Assembly: GCF_029855125.1 (NCBI RefSeq)
Contig: NZ_CP123229.1
Span: 3,888,501-3,952,500 of the forward strand
Direction: 5' to 3'
Source: Methylocapsa sp. D3K7
GTDB taxonomy: Bacteria; Pseudomonadota; Alphaproteobacteria; Rhizobiales; Beijerinckiaceae
Length of the DNA stretch: 64,000 nucleotides
Shown here piece by piece: positions 7,812 through 17,445 of the stretch. How positions within the stretch are numbered: the first letter of the stretch is position 1; the number at the start of each line of letters is the position of its first letter. Under the pieces are notes generated by a model. The model made no database searches and was not told the DNA's origin. It saw only the letters and a list, made by a program, of their open reading frames with translations. The position numbers and the translations under genes are program-made.

Positions 7812-9584
7812 TTAGAATGGATAGTAGCGCAAGCTAGTAAGGAACGTGTTTGCGTTGCGCTCCGGTGATCCGGCGAAGGCTAGGCGTGCCTCCGGTCCCC
7901 CGAAGCCAGCAAATCCGAATTTCTGGGTGAAGGAATATTGCAACCCGCCCGCCAGCCGGCCAAACGGACCCTTATAGATATTCTCCCAGAAGCCTATTGT
8001 TGCCTGACGCACCAAATCGGGGTTGCCGGTGCAAGCGGCGCCGACAAAATCTTCAATGTTGCATCCGTTGTTGACAAACTGCGGATTGCCCCAGCCGAAG
8101 GGCGCATGGGCACCCGGCGTTGAGAATCCGAAGTGGGAATTTTGGAATTCCTCGCCGGCATAGGCATAGATGTCCAACTCAGGGAAAGCGTGCCAAACCG
8201 CGCCCGCGAGCAGCATCGTTTCTTGGATCGCGGAGAGGCTGCCATCGGAGTTATAGGTCACATCCGGGAATTGCGACGTACCGTAGCGGCCGATTCCACG
8301 CCCGGTCATGCCAGAGAATTGTAGCTCCAACGTCTTCGGAATCACCGGGATGAGGATCGAACCGCCGACTCCTTCTCCCACGGTTTGATTGTTGTGATTG
8401 AGGAGCCCGGTGCCGAATGGGAACGCGGCGGACCCAAACGGATAGATCACCCGGTTGGTGAACTGGCGGAAGATGCCGAAGGCTTCCATATGGATGGTGC
8501 GATCGAAAACGGTCGGTTCCCATGCGACCTTGCCGATAATGTCGGGCATCTGGCTGAGGTTAATCCCATTGAGCGTGTTGAACAGCGATCCGCCAACCAC
8601 GCCGGTCTGCGGGAAGCCGGGAAGGGGAATACCGGCCACCCCATTGATGATGACGCCGCCATCTGGCAGCACAGGCGCGGTCCCGCCGATCGTCGTCGCG
8701 GGATTTTCCGCCGACAGTGCGAACCACAAAGTCTTGTCGAAGTCTTTCACGACTCTGATCTGCGGCTGGCGGGTCCAGACAAAGCCCGGAACGTACTGCG
8801 CGTCGATCGTCAGAGGGATATCCTCTTGCCGCGGGGTAATGCCCTTGGTGTTCATGGTCGCCAAGGACCATTCCTGCCCGGCAAGCAGATGAGCACCAAA
8901 ATCGTCGTTGTCCACGGTCAAGTAGAGGTGGCGGATGCGAAGGTTGTAGGAATTGCTTTCATTCGAGTTGGCGGTTCCTGCCGCGCCGAGAAAGTCCATC
9001 TCGCCATAGCCCGCCAGATGGGTCGACGGGTCAACGTCGCCTTGCGCGATCAATGAGGCGCGGCTTTGGCGGGCAGAGAAGCGGAATTCTGTGGAATGAC
9101 TAGACGGAACGAAGTCGAACGGGATGTTTGTGTATGGCGGCGATCCGATATCGGCGCCGATGAACGGGTTGCGAGTTACGCTTTCCAGGGCCAGAAAGCC
9201 GCCGGGTGTAATCGTGATCCCTTTGTAATAAATGGTTGAGGGTCCAAGGGTGGGCAGGCCGCGAACCGCTGTCTCGGTACCTGTGAGCCCGCCGGGTCCT
9301 GGCTGCGGCGGAACACCAATACCGACGGGATAGAGATAGGGAGCGGGTGCCGGTGCTGGTGCAGGCTGCGCCGCCGCTTGGCGGAGTTTTTCCTGGGTCT
9401 GCTTCTCCTTGCGCCCTTGCTCGGCGACGCGCTGCTCCAGCTGCTTCAGTCGCTCCTTGAGCAACCGAATCTCGGTTGCCGTGTCATCGGCATGGGCCGA
9501 GAAAGACTGGCAGGCGGTCAGAGCGCCCAAGGCCATCGCCGCGACAGCACTCTTATTGTCTCGTTTCTGGGCTCGAATTTTCAT
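7812..9584 (-). CDS. Outer-membrane porin with N-terminal coiled coil
   Basis: 590 residues. A signal peptide (1-33, ending AHADD) leads into a charged coiled coil at about 36-70 (LLKERLKQLEQRVAEQ), a Pro-Ala-rich linker, and a long domain of alternating strands ending in the aromatic residue of a beta-barrel (LRYYPF). The layout recalls OprO/OprP-like and DcaP-like porins, whose coiled coils trimerise outside the barrel. The solute is not evident. It is first in a possible minus-strand unit with the peroxiredoxin remnant and persulfide dioxygenase, so uptake or release of a sulfur anion is one possibility. Confidence 0.78.
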   Translation of the reverse strand: MKIRAQKRDNKSAVAAMALGALTACQSFSAHADDTATEIRLLKERLKQLEQRVAEQGRKEKQTQEKLRQAAAQPAPAPAPAPYLYPVGIGVPPQPGPGGLTGTETAVRGLPTLGPSTIYYKGITITPGGFLALESVTRNPFIGADIGSPPYTNIPFDFVPSSHSTEFRFSARQSRASLIAQGDVDPSTHLAGYGEMDFLGAAGTANSNESNSYNLRIRHLYLTVDNDDFGAHLLAGQEWSLATMNTKGITPRQEDIPLTIDAQYVPGFVWTRQPQIRVVKDFDKTLWFALSAENPATTIGGTAPVLPDGGVIINGVAGIPLPGFPQTGVVGGSLFNTLNGINLSQMPDIIGKVAWEPTVFDRTIHMEAFGIFRQFTNRVIYPFGSAAFPFGTGLLNHNNQTVGEGVGGSILIPVIPKTLELQFSGMTGRGIGRYGTSQFPDVTYNSDGSLSAIQETMLLAGAVWHAFPELDIYAYAGEEFQNSHFGFSTPGAHAPFGWGNPQFVNNGCNIEDFVGAACTGNPDLVRQATIGFWENIYKGPFGRLAGGLQYSFTQKFGFAGFGGPEARLAFAGSPERNANTFLTSLRYYPF

Positions 9585-10012
9585 GGCTTGTCACTCCTTC
9601 ACCTCGACTTTGGATGAAAAGAGTTTTTGGCCGAGGACATGACAGTTCAACGTCATCTGAGCCATTGAATATTAAATCAAATTTTAATTAAATAATCGCG
9701 TCTGACCAACCTATTGAAGAATAAAATGTATCAAGATTTCGCCATAATCCGCCCGAAAGCACTTCCAATAAGACTGTGCCAAATCCATCACATTTTGCCG
9801 GTCTCTGTTTGGGCGCCATCTCAGACAACAGCCGCTGCGCTGCGGCCCGCCGATATCTGAAATGAATTTCATGAAACTTGTTTTATGAAAACCCCGTATA
9901 AATATTCATTAAATCTTCCAATATTGGCTATTCGCTGAGCATTGCCGGTGCCGACGAAAACACAGCAATTCAAAGGTCGCGAGACAGTGAGCCGTCACCG
10001 CCCGGATGAGGA
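9585..10012. other. AT-rich divergent intergenic region
   Basis: 428 bp between the porin and the response regulator, both transcribed outward. It includes an AT block with the palindrome TTTAATTAAA (about 9684-9693) and tandem palindromic boxes at 9867-9892. No RNA gene or small ORF is convincing. Confidence 0.6.
9867..9892. promoter_or_regulatory. Tandem palindromic boxes upstream of the two-component operon
   Basis: TTTCATGAAAC (9867-9877) and GTTTTATGAAAAC (9880-9892) are palindromic and lie about one helical turn and a half apart, a layout used by OmpR-family regulators. TTTTATAAAAC recurs at 16677-16687 before the secreted-protein operon. They may be sites for the adjacent response regulator; no binding evidence exists. 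Confidence 0.42.
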
Positions 10013-10774
10013 ATGCCGATGCCGATCCTGGAACATCTGATGAAACAGCAGCAAGAACTCGGAGCCGGACAAGCTTCGGAGACCAGCTCTTTTCAAAATG
10101 TGCCTGTCCTCCTCATCGAAGATGACCCGGATATGGCGTGGGAAATCACCAATGAGTTGACGAGACTAGGCTATCACGTGCTTACCGCCGAAACGGACAT
10201 GGAAGGGCTTGTTGCCGCCCGCCGCGATCAGGCCGCGCTTTTGATCGTCGATCGCATGCTCAACGGGGTCGATAGCCTTTCCATGATCGAGACCCTCCGC
10301 AATGAAGGCATACGGATTCCGGTTCTGGTCGTGAGCGCGCTTGCTTCCGTCGATGAGCGTATTCGAGGACTCAAAGCGGGCGGAGATGACTATCTCATAA
10401 AGCCCTTCGCGATGGACGAGCTCGCGGCACGCGTGGAAGTGCTCCTGCGCCGGTCGAACGACTCCCGTGCTATCGTCCTTAAAGTAGGGCCGCTCAGGCT
10501 GGATTTAATCGACCGTAGCGCCGTCCGTGGCGAACGCATGCTCGATCTCTTGCCGACCGAGTTCAAGCTCTTGGAATATCTTATGCGCCATGCCGGTCAA
10601 ACCGTGACCCGAACGATGCTTCTGGAGGACGTTTGGCATTATCGCTTTCTGCCGCAGACGAATTTGGTGGACGTTCACATCGGCAAGTTGCGGCGCAAGG
10701 TCGATTTGGATGGCGACGCACCGCTGATTCGTTCCGTTCGCCGTTCCGGCTTTATGCTCCATGTGGGCGATTGA
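10013..10774 (+). CDS. OmpR-family response regulator
   Basis: 253 residues. The receiver domain spans about 30-145 with acidic pocket E36-D37-D38, phospho-acceptor D80 (LLIVDRML), S108 and K130 (LIKPF). A winged-helix DNA-binding domain fills about 155-250, with LLPTEFKLLEYLM and the recognition region TNLVDVHIGKLRRKVD. A 29-residue N-terminal extension before the receiver is unusual; a second ATG two codons on is possible. Its end overlaps the sensor kinase start by 14 bases. With the RND pump and adaptor downstream it probably forms one operon that it also controls. Confidence 0.92.
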   Translation: MPMPILEHLMKQQQELGAGQASETSSFQNVPVLLIEDDPDMAWEITNELTRLGYHVLTAETDMEGLVAARRDQAALLIVDRMLNGVDSLSMIETLRNEGIRIPVLVVSALASVDERIRGLKAGGDDYLIKPFAMDELAARVEVLLRRSNDSRAIVLKVGPLRLDLIDRSAVRGERMLDLLPTEFKLLEYLMRHAGQTVTRTMLLEDVWHYRFLPQTNLVDVHIGKLRRKVDLDGDAPLIRSVRRSGFMLHVGD

Positions 10775-12125
10775 CCTTTTCAAGGCAGCGACGTTCCGTG
10801 TCGCTGTCTTTTTTGCGCTTGCGGTGACTGCCTGCACCTCCGTGGTCTTTCTTTTCATTTACTGGCAGGTCGCAATCTTCGACATCAATCGACTGGACGT
10901 CATATTGGTGGGAGAAGTCGCCAGAGCTATCGCGCAACCCGAAGACCGCGTTCAGCGTGAACTGGAGTTGCGATTTACAAGTGATTTGCGCAAACTGGAC
11001 TATGCGGCGCTCTTCGACAAGGGCGGAAAGCTTCGGTACGGCAATGTCGATGCGATACCGGCAGGTTTGCCGATCGATGGCAAGGCCCACACTGTTCAAG
11101 CGCGGACCCCTCGCGGCACTATGAGAATGGAACCCGCGGTCTTTGTCGCGGGGAAGAGACCGGACGGCGGCATCGTTTTGCTTGGCCGAAGTCTTTACGA
11201 AGTTTATGCTCTTCGGCAAGTTGTTATCAAAGCACTTGCCATTGGCATTGTGCCCGCGATCCTTCTGGCGCTTGCCACTGGGACAGTATTCAGTTTGCGT
11301 GCCACCCGCAGGCTCAAGACGATCAACGAGACAATTGTCCGCATCATGCGGGGCGATCTTCAGGAAAGATTGCCGACGCATGGCAAAATGGATGATCTGA
11401 ACTATGTGGCGAGCGCGGTCAATCTCATGCTTGATGAGATCGTCCGGCTTCTTAATCAGCTCAAGAGCGTCGGCGACAACATCGCGCATGATCTGCGCGC
11501 TCCGCTCGCGGTTATGCACGCCAAGCTTGAACGTGGTCTCGCGGGACAATCCGATCAGGACCTACGCATCGCGGCCAAACGGGCGCTCGGCGACCTCGAC
11601 CATGCGCTTGCCACCGTCTCCGCCCTTCTAAGAATTTCGGAGATTGAGTTCGGACGGCGGCGAAGCGCTTTCACAAGCCTGAACCTCGCGGAGGTTTGTG
11701 CCAATGTCTTTGAACTTTACCAGCCTTTAGCGGAAGCGAAGGAGATTGGCTTTACGCTCGAAGTGCCGGAGTCACTCCCGATCCTCGGCGATTTCGACCT
11801 CTTGGTCGAAGCCGTCGCCAACCTCGTCGACAATGCGATCAAATTCACGCCGCGAGGCGGCTTCGTCGCGGTCACGGCTAAGCCGCACCTGGCCGGGTTT
11901 CTCGTTCGCGTGTCGGACAATGGGCCGGGTATTGCGCCCTTCGAGCGGGAGCAGGTCTTCAAAAGATTCTATCGCGCCAAAAATTGCCGCGATATCCCTG
12001 GCACGGGCCTCGGGTTAAGCATGGCGGCGACGATCGCCACCCTTCATGGCTTTGATCTCCGTGTCGAGGACAATCAGCCGGGCGCCGCCTTCGTGATATC
12101 TCCCCGCCAAGTGCGAAGCGCATAA
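10761..12125 (+). CDS. Sensor histidine kinase (HAMP, HisKA, HATPase)
   Basis: 454 residues. Membrane helices at about 11-37 and 157-178 enclose a periplasmic sensor of roughly 120 residues. HAMP follows at about 180-232, then the dimerisation helix with phospho-acceptor H243 (NIAHDLRAPL). ATP-binding boxes are NLVDNAIKFTP (N), VSDNGPGI (G1), an F box with KRFYR, and PGTGLGLSM (G2). It is the partner of the overlapping response regulator. The periplasmic domain has no cysteine or histidine cluster that would point to a metal signal, so the stimulus is unknown. Confidence 0.92.
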   Translation: MWAIDLFKAATFRVAVFFALAVTACTSVVFLFIYWQVAIFDINRLDVILVGEVARAIAQPEDRVQRELELRFTSDLRKLDYAALFDKGGKLRYGNVDAIPAGLPIDGKAHTVQARTPRGTMRMEPAVFVAGKRPDGGIVLLGRSLYEVYALRQVVIKALAIGIVPAILLALATGTVFSLRATRRLKTINETIVRIMRGDLQERLPTHGKMDDLNYVASAVNLMLDEIVRLLNQLKSVGDNIAHDLRAPLAVMHAKLERGLAGQSDQDLRIAAKRALGDLDHALATVSALLRISEIEFGRRRSAFTSLNLAEVCANVFELYQPLAEAKEIGFTLEVPESLPILGDFDLLVEAVANLVDNAIKFTPRGGFVAVTAKPHLAGFLVRVSDNGPGIAPFEREQVFKRFYRAKNCRDIPGTGLGLSMAATIATLHGFDLRVEDNQPGAAFVISPRQVRSA

Positions 12126-12241
12126 ATTTTTTTATAATAAACCTCGCGGCAGAGGAGGTGTATCACCATCGCGATGCTGGCTTCCTGAACGCAGCAACCC
12201 GCCGGCGCAATGTAGCAAACCGCGAGCGAGGCACCTCACAT

Positions 12242-15200
12242 ATGCTCGCCATCGTGCGATTGGCGCTTCGGCGTCCCTATACATTCGTGGTGATGGCAAT
12301 CCTAATTGCGATTTACGGGACGCTCGCCGCGATCCGGACGCCGGTCGATATTTTCCCGAATATCGGCATTCCGGTCATTAGCGTCATATGGAGCTATACC
12401 GGCTTGCCCCCCGACGATATGTCGGGTCGCATCATCTATTTTTATGAACGTTCCTTGACCACGACAGTCAATGACATCGAGCATATCGAGTCGCAGTCGG
12501 TCGCCGGTTATGGCATTGTCAAAATCTTCTTCCAGCCGACAGTGGACATCAATGCCGCGCAAGCGCAGGTCACCGCTGTATCGCAGACTGTCCTAAAACT
12601 GCTTCCCCCTGGCGTTACGCCGCCGCTCGTGTTGACCTACAATGCGTCAAGCGTCCCCATCATTCAGGTGGCCCTTTCCAGCGATACGCTGTCGCAGGCA
12701 AAGCTCAACGATTTTGGACTGAATTTTATCCGGCCCCAGCTTGCCACCGTGGCGGGGGCGGCCTTGCCGTCGCCTTACGGCGGCGTGGTGCGGCAGGTAC
12801 AGGTCGATCTCGATCAGCGCGCTTTGCATTCCTATGGTCTATCTGCGGAAGATGTCGGCATTGCTCTCTCCGCGCAGAACCAGATCACGCCTGTCGGCAC
12901 CGAGAAAATCGGGAAGTTCGAATATATCGTCAATCTCAATGATTCCCCGAAACGAATCCAAGAATTTAATGATCTTCCGGTCAAGGTCGTCAACGGCACC
13001 GTGGTCTATATGCGCGACGTCGCCTATGTCCACGATAGCGCGCCGCCGCAGACCAACGTCGTGCAACTCAATGGCCGTAAAGGCGTTCTTATGACGGTGT
13101 TGAAGGCGGGGTCCGTTTCGACCCTCGACATCATCGCCGATGTCAAAAGGCTCTTACCGGTCATCGCCCAGTCAATGCCGGACGGTCTCGAAATGAAGCT
13201 CGTCGGTGACCAGTCCGCCTTCGTAAGATCGGCCGTCGGAACCGTGATCCAAGAAGGCCTGATCGCGGCCACGCTGACCGGTCTCATGATCCTCCTTTTT
13301 CTTGGCAGCTGGCGCTCGACACTCATTATCACCGTTTCGATCCCGCTGGCGGTCCTTGCGTCACTGACCGCGCTTTCCGCCCTCGGTCAGACCATCAATG
13401 TCATGACGCTTGGCGGCTTGGCACTTGCGGTGGGTATCCTTGTCGATGACGCGACGGTCACGATAGAAAACATCAATTTCCACATCGATCATGGCACGCC
13501 GGTCGAACCGGCTATCCTCAATGGCGCCCGGCAAATTGTCGTCCCCGCGACCGTATCACTCCTTTGCATTTGCGTCGCCTTCGTGCCGATGTTTGGGCTC
13601 AGCGGCGTGTCCGGTTATCTCTTTCGGCCGCTCGCGGAAGCCGTGGTTTTCGCGATGATCGCGTCCTATGTTTTGTCGCGCACCCTGGTGCCGGTCATGG
13701 CGAAATATCTTTTAAAGCCGCACCGGCACCCGCCGCTTGGGGAAGACTCGGCTGTCCCCTTCTCAGCGGCGAGTGGCAATGTGCTGGTGCGCTTTCAACA
13801 CCGTTTCGAACATCGCTTCGAGCAGGTCCGGAATTCCTATCGCGGTCTCTTAAGCCTTGCGCTCATACACCCGGTTTGGGTTGTCGGCGGATTTCTTGGC
13901 GTAGCGGTGCTTTCTCTTGGCCTCGTGCCTTTTCTGGGCCAAAATTTTTTCCCAGAACTGGATGCTGGCGCGATCAAGATTCATATACGCGCTCAGACAG
14001 GCACGCGCATCGAGGAGACGACGGCTTTGTCCGACCGCGTCGAGGCGATGATCCGCACGGTCATTCCGCCAGACCAGCTTGCAAGCATTGTCGACAACAT
14101 CGGCATGCCGGTCAGCGGCATCAATCTTTCTTACGGGAATTCCGGAACGATCGGTGTATTCGACGCCGACATTCTTATTTCTCTGCACGAAGGGCGCGTT
14201 TCGACGTCCGAGTACGTCAAAATCCTGCGTGAAAAATTGCCGCGTGCTTTTCCGGGAACCACATTTGCCTTTCTTCCCGCGGATATTGTCAGCCAAATAT
14301 TGAATTTTGGCACACCGGCGCCGATTGATGTTCAGATCACGGGAAATGATTTGAAAACCAACAGGATTTATGCGGAGAAGTTGCTTGGCGAAATCAAACA
14401 TGTGGCGGGCGTAGCCGATCCACGCATTCAAGAAGCCTTTCAGGCGCCTGCCTTGAACATCAATTTCAACCGCTCGCTCGCCGGCGTGGTTAGGCTGACC
14501 GAACGTGATGCTGCGCAAAGCATTCAAACGACGCTGTCCGGCAGCACGCAGACCGCGCCGACTTTCTGGTTGAACCCGCACAACGGCGTATCGTATCCAA
14601 TCTCCATTCAGACGCCGCAATATCATATGGATACTCTGGGGTCCTTGAAGAACCTGCCGGTTTCAGCGAGCCAATCGGCACAGCTGCTAGGCGGTCTCGC
14701 GGACATCACGCCCGAACCCGTGAACGCGGTCGTCTCGCATTACAACATTCGTCCCGCGATCAACATCTACGCAACGACGCAGGGGCGCGATCTCGGCGCC
14801 GTCACGGCCGGCATCGAAGAACGCATCGAGTCCATGAAAGTGGAGCTCCCGAAGGGCGCCCGCGTCGTAACGCGGGGTCAGGTGGTCACGATGGAGAGCG
14901 CTTATAGTCAGCTCTTTTTTGGCCTCGGTTTTGCGGTCGTGCTGATCTATCTCTTGATCGTCGTGAATTTTCAATCGTGGCTCGATCCATTTGTGATCAT
15001 TATGGCGCTTCCCACCGCGCTCGCGGGAATCGTCTGGATGTTGTTCCTGACCCATACGACCCTGTCGGTTCCGGCGCTCACCGGCGCGATTATGTGCATG
15101 GGTGTGGCAACCGCCAACAGCATCCTTGTGACCAGCTTCGCACGGGAAGAGCTGGCGGAGGGAGGGGATGCGGCGAGGGCTGCATTGGCGGCGGGCAGTA

Positions 15201-15403
15201 CGCGTTTCCGGCCTGTCCTAATGACGGCTCTGGCCATGATCATCGGCATGCTGCCCATGGCGATCGAACCTGGACAAAACGCGCCGCTTGGCCGCGCCGT
15301 GATTGGCGGCCTGATCTTCGCGACCTGCGCGACGTTGATATTTGTTCCAGCGCTTTTCCGCATCATGCACGGCCGCGAGCCGCTTAAGGTGGAGCAAGAA
15401 TGA
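12242..15403 (+). CDS. RND-family efflux transporter (AcrB/HAE1 type)
   Basis: 1,053 residues from the ATG at 12242 (GAGCGAGG upstream; an earlier in-frame ATG at 12158 would add 28 unlikely residues). It shows the two-fold RND design: helix 1 at about 12-32, a periplasmic porter and docking domain, helices 2-7 near 335-540, a second periplasmic domain and the last helices near 860-1040. The proton-relay aspartates are in GILVDDATVTIENI. Absence of the metal-RND charged signature and the HAE1 flavour favour an organic substrate. It overlaps the adaptor gene by 4 bases and follows the sensor kinase after about 115 bp. Confidence 0.93.
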   Translation: MLAIVRLALRRPYTFVVMAILIAIYGTLAAIRTPVDIFPNIGIPVISVIWSYTGLPPDDMSGRIIYFYERSLTTTVNDIEHIESQSVAGYGIVKIFFQPTVDINAAQAQVTAVSQTVLKLLPPGVTPPLVLTYNASSVPIIQVALSSDTLSQAKLNDFGLNFIRPQLATVAGAALPSPYGGVVRQVQVDLDQRALHSYGLSAEDVGIALSAQNQITPVGTEKIGKFEYIVNLNDSPKRIQEFNDLPVKVVNGTVVYMRDVAYVHDSAPPQTNVVQLNGRKGVLMTVLKAGSVSTLDIIADVKRLLPVIAQSMPDGLEMKLVGDQSAFVRSAVGTVIQEGLIAATLTGLMILLFLGSWRSTLIITVSIPLAVLASLTALSALGQTINVMTLGGLALAVGILVDDATVTIENINFHIDHGTPVEPAILNGARQIVVPATVSLLCICVAFVPMFGLSGVSGYLFRPLAEAVVFAMIASYVLSRTLVPVMAKYLLKPHRHPPLGEDSAVPFSAASGNVLVRFQHRFEHRFEQVRNSYRGLLSLALIHPVWVVGGFLGVAVLSLGLVPFLGQNFFPELDAGAIKIHIRAQTGTRIEETTALSDRVEAMIRTVIPPDQLASIVDNIGMPVSGINLSYGNSGTIGVFDADILISLHEGRVSTSEYVKILREKLPRAFPGTTFAFLPADIVSQILNFGTPAPIDVQITGNDLKTNRIYAEKLLGEIKHVAGVADPRIQEAFQAPALNINFNRSLAGVVRLTERDAAQSIQTTLSGSTQTAPTFWLNPHNGVSYPISIQTPQYHMDTLGSLKNLPVSASQSAQLLGGLADITPEPVNAVVSHYNIRPAINIYATTQGRDLGAVTAGIEERIESMKVELPKGARVVTRGQVVTMESAYSQLFFGLGFAVVLIYLLIVVNFQSWLDPFVIIMALPTALAGIVWMLFLTHTTLSVPALTGAIMCMGVATANSILVTSFAREELAEGGDAARAALAAGSTRFRPVLMTALAMIIGMLPMAIEPGQNAPLGRAVIGGLIFATCATLIFVPALFRIMHGREPLKVEQE

Positions 15404-16608
15404 TTGAACCCATCTCCGCCGTCGCACCCCGCCGGCTTCGATTGATCGGCTTTGCTGCAGGCGTCGCCGCGATTGGTCTTGCCGTCTACGGTGTTGCCGA
15501 TCGTGCAAAAAGCAAGCAAGAGGTTGATGTTTGGACAAATGAACAGGCCATTCCGACCGTCAAACTGATTAAGCCTAAGCTTGGACCAAGCGAAGGAGAA
15601 CTCGTCCTTCCAGGCAATGTCAGTGCATTCTATACCGGCAGCATCTACGCGCGGGTGAATGGTTATGTGAAAGATTGGTATGAGGATATTGGTGCGCATG
15701 TCAAAAAAGGGCAGGTGCTGGCGGTTGTCGATTCTCCCGATCTTGACCAGCAGCTCGCTCAGGCACGCGCGGATCTCGTGAGGGCGCAGGCCAATCAACA
15801 ATTGGCCAATGTCACCTACGAGAGATGGGAATCTCTTTCCAAGAAAAACATCGTATCGCAGCAAGCGAAGGACGAAAAATACGGGGACGCGATGGCCAAG
15901 GCTGCCGATGTGCAGGCCACCCAAGCCAATGTGGCCCGGCTCGAAGCGATGATATCCTTTAAAAACCTGACGGCGCCGTTCGACGGAATCGTGACCGCCC
16001 GCTCCCTCGATATTGGGGATCTCGTCGATGCGGGGGGCAAGAGTGGTAAGGCCTTGTTTGTGGTGTCCGATCTCCATGCCATGCGCATCTATGTCAATGT
16101 CCCTCAGGCATTTCTCCGCGACCTGAAGGAGGGGCTTAAAGCGACCCTACAGCTCCCCGGCATGGACGAAACATTCGAGGCTTCGCTTCTCACCACCTCC
16201 AATGCGGTTTCTGAGCAGTCACGCACCGCGCTTGTCCAACTGCTGGCGGACAATCACGCTGGTAAGTTGTGGCCGGGCGCTTTTGCGATGGTTCATTTTC
16301 ACATTCCAACCGACCCGAATATTTTGCGCATACCGGCCACGGCCTTGATCTTTGGGCCACGTGGGATGCAGGTTGCCAAGGTTGAACCGCACAACAAAGT
16401 TATCTTGAGCAAAGTTCAACTCGGCCGCAATCTCGGCAATGACGTGGAGATCGTGTCGGGTGTATCTCTGTCCGACCGGATCGTTGATAGCCCGCAAGAG
16501 ACTCTTGCATCCGGCGACAAGGTGCGGATCGCGGATGTTCCCGGCCAAGGTGCGACGGCCCGCCCAATGGAGCAAGCGTCACGCGCGCCGGTGGCGAACG
16601 GCATGTAA
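15400..16608 (+). CDS. RND efflux periplasmic adaptor
   Basis: 402 residues, coupled to the pump by an ATGA overlap. One N-terminal membrane segment at about 13-32 anchors it. The two lipoyl halves (ARVNGYVKDWYEDIGAHVKK and LTAPFDGIVTARSLDIGD) flank a coiled-coil hairpin at about 110-185, followed by beta-barrel and membrane-proximal domains. The pump and adaptor need an outer-membrane channel; none is encoded next to them, so a TolC-like protein from elsewhere is assumed. The pump-before-adaptor order is the reverse of the usual acrAB arrangement. Confidence 0.92.
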   Translation: MIEPISAVAPRRLRLIGFAAGVAAIGLAVYGVADRAKSKQEVDVWTNEQAIPTVKLIKPKLGPSEGELVLPGNVSAFYTGSIYARVNGYVKDWYEDIGAHVKKGQVLAVVDSPDLDQQLAQARADLVRAQANQQLANVTYERWESLSKKNIVSQQAKDEKYGDAMAKAADVQATQANVARLEAMISFKNLTAPFDGIVTARSLDIGDLVDAGGKSGKALFVVSDLHAMRIYVNVPQAFLRDLKEGLKATLQLPGMDETFEASLLTTSNAVSEQSRTALVQLLADNHAGKLWPGAFAMVHFHIPTDPNILRIPATALIFGPRGMQVAKVEPHNKVILSKVQLGRNLGNDVEIVSGVSLSDRIVDSPQETLASGDKVRIADVPGQGATARPMEQASRAPVANGM

Positions 16609-16675
16609 TCTCACGCCATGACTCGGCGGCCTATGATTTTCGCGGATAACCCACAGGCGATCATTTCTGAAAATA

Positions 16676-16729
16676 CTTTTATAAAACAGAATATATGAAA
16701 ATAGTTTTATACTATATCTGTATAGTATA
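16676..16729. promoter_or_regulatory. Palindrome-rich promoter region of the secreted-protein operon
   Basis: TTTTATAAAAC at 16677-16687 repeats the box found before the two-component operon. It is followed by ATATATGAAAA and then by a perfect 9-bp inverted repeat, TATACTATA (16708-16716) and TATAGTATA (16721-16729), with spacer TCTG. It ends about 80 bases before the ATG at 16811. Confidence 0.45.
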
Positions 16730-16810
16730 CCGCGATCCAGCGCTTATAATACTGTTGTCGCTCAGTTACTGACAAGCGAATACTGAGCCTGATAAAACTG
16801 GAGAAGTGTC

Positions 16811-17086
16811 ATGAAAATTTCTAGCAAGCCTGCAAACACGCGGCGCAATGCTGCTGTGATGGGGATTGCCGCCGCCGCCCTGGCCGCCTCACTCGGCATG
16901 GCTGATGCCCAGCAGGTCCCTCGATACCCCACCTATCCCTACTATGGCACCTATAATAATGCAGCGCCGCCGCCTGCTCTTTCACGCTGGGACCGCGCTC
17001 GTTTCGATCGTTCGGGGACGCGGGGCTGCGAGGGTTTGGGCGCGAGCCCTCTGCGCCCAGAAGGTCCTGGTAACGTCTCTGATTGA
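16811..17086 (+). CDS. Small secreted protein with conserved GPGNVSD tail
   Basis: 91 residues: signal peptide 1-33 (ending ADAQQ), a Tyr/Pro-rich middle (PTYPYYGTYNNAAPPP) and a C-terminus GTRGCEGLGASPLRPEGPGN followed by VSD. The same tail (SGTRGRMGLGADPAHPEGPG then NVSD) ends the IS-interrupted gene at 17442-18867, so the two are paralogues. AAACTGGAGAAG gives a good ribosome site. The protein is probably periplasmic or released. I know no function for the family. It opens a run of three small secreted-protein genes downstream of the two-component and RND operon. Confidence 0.7.
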   Translation: MKISSKPANTRRNAAVMGIAAAALAASLGMADAQQVPRYPTYPYYGTYNNAAPPPALSRWDRARFDRSGTRGCEGLGASPLRPEGPGNVSD

Positions 17087-17142
17087 TCGGCAATTCTTCG
17101 ATATGAGGCTCGTCACGGCTGTGCATCTGCTGAGTCAGCAAC

Positions 17143-17445
17143 ATGACCCGAAGAACCGCCAATATCGTGGCGTCCATCGCCTGTCTCATGCTTTGCGTTC
17201 CAAGCCCCGTGCTCGCAAGGCACCGCCATGAGGGGTATCGCCGTAATTTTGTGATGCGGCGAACTCCCAAGTTTATCCCTCCTAGGTTTATGCGTTGTGA
17301 GGACAGAGCCATCGCGAACCGATACAATCCGGCTCCGCCGGATTTTACCGTCCAATATGGTTGTATCGAACACCCCGAAATGATGGGCGGAAGCCTCGGA
17401 GCGATGCTCCGAGGAGAAAACCCAGCCGCCGGCGCACTGCCATGA
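17143..17445 (+). CDS. Small secreted basic protein, unknown
   Basis: 100 residues with a clean signal peptide (1-25, ending PVLA) followed by an Arg/His-rich segment (RHRHEGYRRNFVMRR) and a C-terminal part with two cysteines (MRCED and QYGCIEH), which could form a disulfide in the periplasm. Its TGA overlaps the ATG of the following interrupted gene by 4 bases, so the genes are coupled. I do not recognise the family. Coding status is supported by the signal peptide and the overlap. Confidence 0.6.
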   Translation: MTRRTANIVASIACLMLCVPSPVLARHRHEGYRRNFVMRRTPKFIPPRFMRCEDRAIANRYNPAPPDFTVQYGCIEHPEMMGGSLGAMLRGENPAAGALP

